Source: Halomicrobium sp. LC1Hm (GTDB lineage: Archaea > Halobacteriota > Halobacteria > Halobacteriales > Haloarculaceae). Taken from it: a stretch of 64,000 nucleotides of DNA. The stretch lies in the NCBI RefSeq assembly GCF_009617995.1, contig NZ_CP044129.1:372001-436000 (forward strand), read 5' to 3'. Under the pieces are notes generated by a model. The model saw nothing but the letters and a program-made list of their open reading frames with translations. It was not told where the DNA came from and did no database searches. Positions 62,099-64,000 of this stretch are shown one piece after another. Positions within the stretch are counted from its first letter, which is position 1, and every line of letters starts with the position of its first letter. The translations under genes were made by a program, and so were the position numbers.

Positions 62099-62685
62099 GC
62101 GTCTCCCTCCGCGGCGTCGTACTGGCTCCGGTAGGCGTCGATGCCGTCGACCAGCAGCGTCCGCACCTTCGACTGGAACGCTTCCAGACTGTCGGTGTTG
62201 TCGATGTGTACGTCGGCCCGCTCCATCGCTGCGTCCATGCCAAAGCCTCGCTCGCGTTCGTCGCGCTCTTCGAGGGATTCACCGCCGTCGTCGCGGTCGC
62301 CGTCTCGGCCCCGTTCTGCCAGCCGCGCTTTCCGCACCTCGAACGGTGCCTCGATGCTGACCAGCGAGAACGACGCGCCGAACGCCGCCTCGAAGGCGTC
62401 GACCTCCACGTCCGACCGGACGCCGTCGACCAGCACCGCGTCGCTCGACGCGAGCTCGTCTTCGATCAGCGGGAGCGACCGCTCGGCGATGGCCGCCGGC
62501 CCGTTCTCCTCGCGCAGCGCCGTCGCCACGCGGCCGTGCTCGGTCGCCGGATCCAGCCCGCGGTCCCGACACTCCGCCCGGATCACGTCTCCCATCGTCA
62601 CGACCGGCACGTCCAGCTCGCGGGCGACGTTGGCGGCCTCGCCCTTGCCGCTGCCCGGTAGCCCGACCGTCGCGAGTACTCTCAT
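62095..62685 (-). CDS. UPF0200 dephospho-CoA kinase-like P-loop protein
   Basis: The 196-residue protein starts MRVLATVGLPGSGKGEAANV, with the P-loop GLPGSGKG and the archaeal UPF0200 signature VVTMGDVIRAECRDRGLDP and DGVRSDVEVDAFEAAFG. UPF0200 is homologous to dephospho-CoA kinases (CoaE), and a nucleotide or CoA kinase activity is inferred. The ATG at 62685 is used; a longer open frame has no homology. First gene of the UPF0200-UPF0201-HAD operon. Confidence 0.9.
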   Translation of the reverse strand: MRVLATVGLPGSGKGEAANVARELDVPVVTMGDVIRAECRDRGLDPATEHGRVATALREENGPAAIAERSLPLIEDELASSDAVLVDGVRSDVEVDAFEAAFGASFSLVSIEAPFEVRKARLAERGRDGDRDDGGESLEERDERERGFGMDAAMERADVHIDNTDSLEAFQSKVRTLLVDGIDAYRSQYDAAEGDA

Positions 62686-62772
62686 GGTGCTGGGATAGTC
62701 CCAGCCGTCGCTTAAGCACTGTGCTCCACCCGCGACAGCAAGCATATACGGCCTCGTGATCTATCGCCGGCC

Positions 62773-63150
62773 ATGGCTCAACGCTCTCTGCTCGTCCGTG
62801 CCCTCTGGTTCGTCCTCGTGGGCTGGTGGCTCACGCCGATCGTCGTCAACGTCGCGTGGCTGTTGAACGTTACCGTGATCCTGCTCCCGTTCGGGATCAA
62901 GCTCATCAACCTCGTCCCGACGGTGCTGACGCTGGCCGAACCCCGGTCGCTGGAAGACGGTGCCGGCGCGTCACAGCACTCGCTCGTGGTGCGGGCGATC
63001 TACTTCGTGCTCGTGGGCTGGTGGCTCTCGTGGCTGTGGGCCAACGTCGCCGCCGCGCTGTCGATGACGATCGTCGGCATCCCGGTCGCGATCTGGCTGT
63101 TCAACCGGCTGCCCTACGTCACCTCGCTGTACCGGTTCCACGGGCGGTAG
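62773..63150 (+). CDS. YccF domain membrane protein
   Basis: The 125-residue protein has two repeated YccF units (RALWFVLVGWWLTPIVVNVA and RAIYFVLVGWWLSWLWANVA), each followed by a helix with a GIPVAIW or FGIKLIN motif. YccF proteins are conserved inner-membrane proteins of unknown function. The 87-base gap upstream holds the divergent promoters. Confidence 0.85.
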   Translation: MAQRSLLVRALWFVLVGWWLTPIVVNVAWLLNVTVILLPFGIKLINLVPTVLTLAEPRSLEDGAGASQHSLVVRAIYFVLVGWWLSWLWANVAAALSMTIVGIPVAIWLFNRLPYVTSLYRFHGR

Positions 63151-63996
63151 CTACCGCTCGCGGACGACCACGAACTCCGCCAGATCCTGCAGGTACTCCG
63201 TCGCCTGGCTGTCGTCGGTGTCGACGGTCGCGAGCGCTTCGAGCGCGGCGTCGGACTCCGCACGAGCCCGTTCGTTGGCCTCCGCTGGCGTGAGGTCGGT
63301 CACCTCGACGAAGGAGGGGCGGTCCATCTCCGCGTCCTGGCCGGCCGGCTTGCCCAGCTTCTCCGCGTCGGCCGTCGCGTCGAGCACGTCGTCGCGCATC
63401 TGGAAGGCGACGCCGACCCGCTCGGCGTACTGGCCGAAGGCCTCGACCGTGTAGGCGTCGGCGTCGGCCGCGATCGCGCCAAGCTCGGCCGCCGCCCGGA
63501 ACAGCGCGCCGGTCTTCCGGCGGGCCAGCTCGATGTACTCGGTCTCGTTGGTGGGCTGGCTGACGAGCTCGGTCGCCTCGCCCTCGCCCAGTTCGACCAT
63601 CGACTCGGTCACGGCCTGCATGGCTCGCTCGTCGCTGGAAAAGAGTGCGAACGCTTCGCCCAGCAGCCCGTCGGAGGCGATGATGGCCGGCCCGTGCCCG
63701 AAGGCCGCCCACGCCGAGGGCGTCCCGCGACGCACGTCGGACTCGTCGATGATGTCGTCGATCACCAGCGAGGCGTTGTGGACCAGTTCGATCCCGACCG
63801 CGAACTCCACCGCGTCGGCGGGCTCTCCGCCCAGCGCCTCACAGACCAGCACCGTCACTGTCGGCCGAACGCGCTTCCCGCCGGCCAGGGCCACGTGGCG
63901 GACTTCGTCGGCGAGTTCGTCGGGTTCGACCCCGTCGAGGACGGCCTCCAGCCGTTCCTCGACGCGGTCCCGACGCCGCTGTAAGTACTCCATCAT
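63151..63996 (-). CDS. idsA: Geranylgeranyl/polyprenyl diphosphate synthase
   Basis: The 281-residue protein is a class I prenyltransferase: GGKRVRPTVTVLVCEALGG, the first Asp-rich motif LVIDDIIDESDVRRGTPS, RKTGALFRAAAELGAIAADA and the second Asp-rich motif QMRDDVLDATADAEKLGKP. Archaea need GGPP for ether lipids. ATG at 63996 or 63993 as start is undecided; the whole gene lies inside the window, ending next to the YccF gene. Confidence 0.92.
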   Translation of the reverse strand: MMEYLQRRRDRVEERLEAVLDGVEPDELADEVRHVALAGGKRVRPTVTVLVCEALGGEPADAVEFAVGIELVHNASLVIDDIIDESDVRRGTPSAWAAFGHGPAIIASDGLLGEAFALFSSDERAMQAVTESMVELGEGEATELVSQPTNETEYIELARRKTGALFRAAAELGAIAADADAYTVEAFGQYAERVGVAFQMRDDVLDATADAEKLGKPAGQDAEMDRPSFVEVTDLTPAEANERARAESDAALEALATVDTDDSQATEYLQDLAEFVVVRER

Positions 63997-64000
63997 CGGT

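Overview
The window is typical haloarchaeal chromosome: GC-rich, acidic proteomes, many probably leaderless starts with a TATA-like box about 25-30 bases upstream, twin-arginine/lipobox secreted proteins, and archaeal information-processing genes (NMD3, L39e, L31e, IF-6, L18a/LX, prefoldin alpha, FtsY, SRP54, RfcC-like clamp loader, GGPP synthase). A member of the Halobacteria, possibly Haloarculaceae-like, is the best guess; the genus cannot be fixed from sequence reading alone. I saw no rRNA, tRNA or CRISPR array.

Layout. 0-11.7 kb: housekeeping and envelope genes (HtpX fragment, TspO, NMD3, PQQ-type beta-propeller protein, wyosine enzyme Taw2, two paralogous lipoproteins with a 27-codon ORF between them, a cupin/HTH cassette flanked by a 59-bp direct repeat, an Fe-S XPD/DinG-like helicase, a lipoprotein). 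11.7-24.4 kb: an accessory sugar-utilisation island with an ABC importer operon, a GH2 beta-galactosidase, an IclR regulator with a repeated operator, a Gfo/Idh oxidoreductase, and decayed genes: an in-frame galactonate-dehydratase/SDR chimera, a truncated GH4 glycosidase and remnants of IS1595- and IS5-type transposases.

24.5-41.1 kb: radical-SAM Taw1 with a triplicated tail, a tandem pair of PH-like/helical proteins, SufU, the PitA-type chlorite-dismutase/ABM fusion, an RFC small-subunit paralogue, a TatC-like membrane protein, a TSP3-repeat metallopeptidase, cysteine desulfurase, DUF424 and TPR proteins, and a ThpR phosphodiesterase. 41.3-50.2 kb: a ZIP transporter, the conserved L39e-L31e-IF6-L18a-pfdA-ftsY run, a KDPG-type aldolase, a cupin, a VapBC pair and SRP54.

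50.2-53.2 kb: an AT-rich insertion carrying a halocin C8-like antimicrobial precursor and a four-helix membrane protein, then an ICMT-like methyltransferase and a strongly palindromic non-coding stretch. 53.2-64 kb: USP stress protein, a sodium/solute symporter with its DUF4212 partner, split MgtE-type membrane genes, a Gate-domain protein, a thermonuclease/lamin-tail lipoprotein, a membrane-anchored SUOX-fold oxidoreductase, a HAD/UPF0201/UPF0200 overlapping operon, a YccF protein and a GGPP synthase.

The most interesting parts are the halocin C8-like locus, whose Tat signal begins with ATA instead of ATG; the three-site IclR-type operator in the sugar island; the deletion-fusion gene of galactose catabolism; and the paralogous PH-like pair ending in a conserved W-Q-W-G-G tail.
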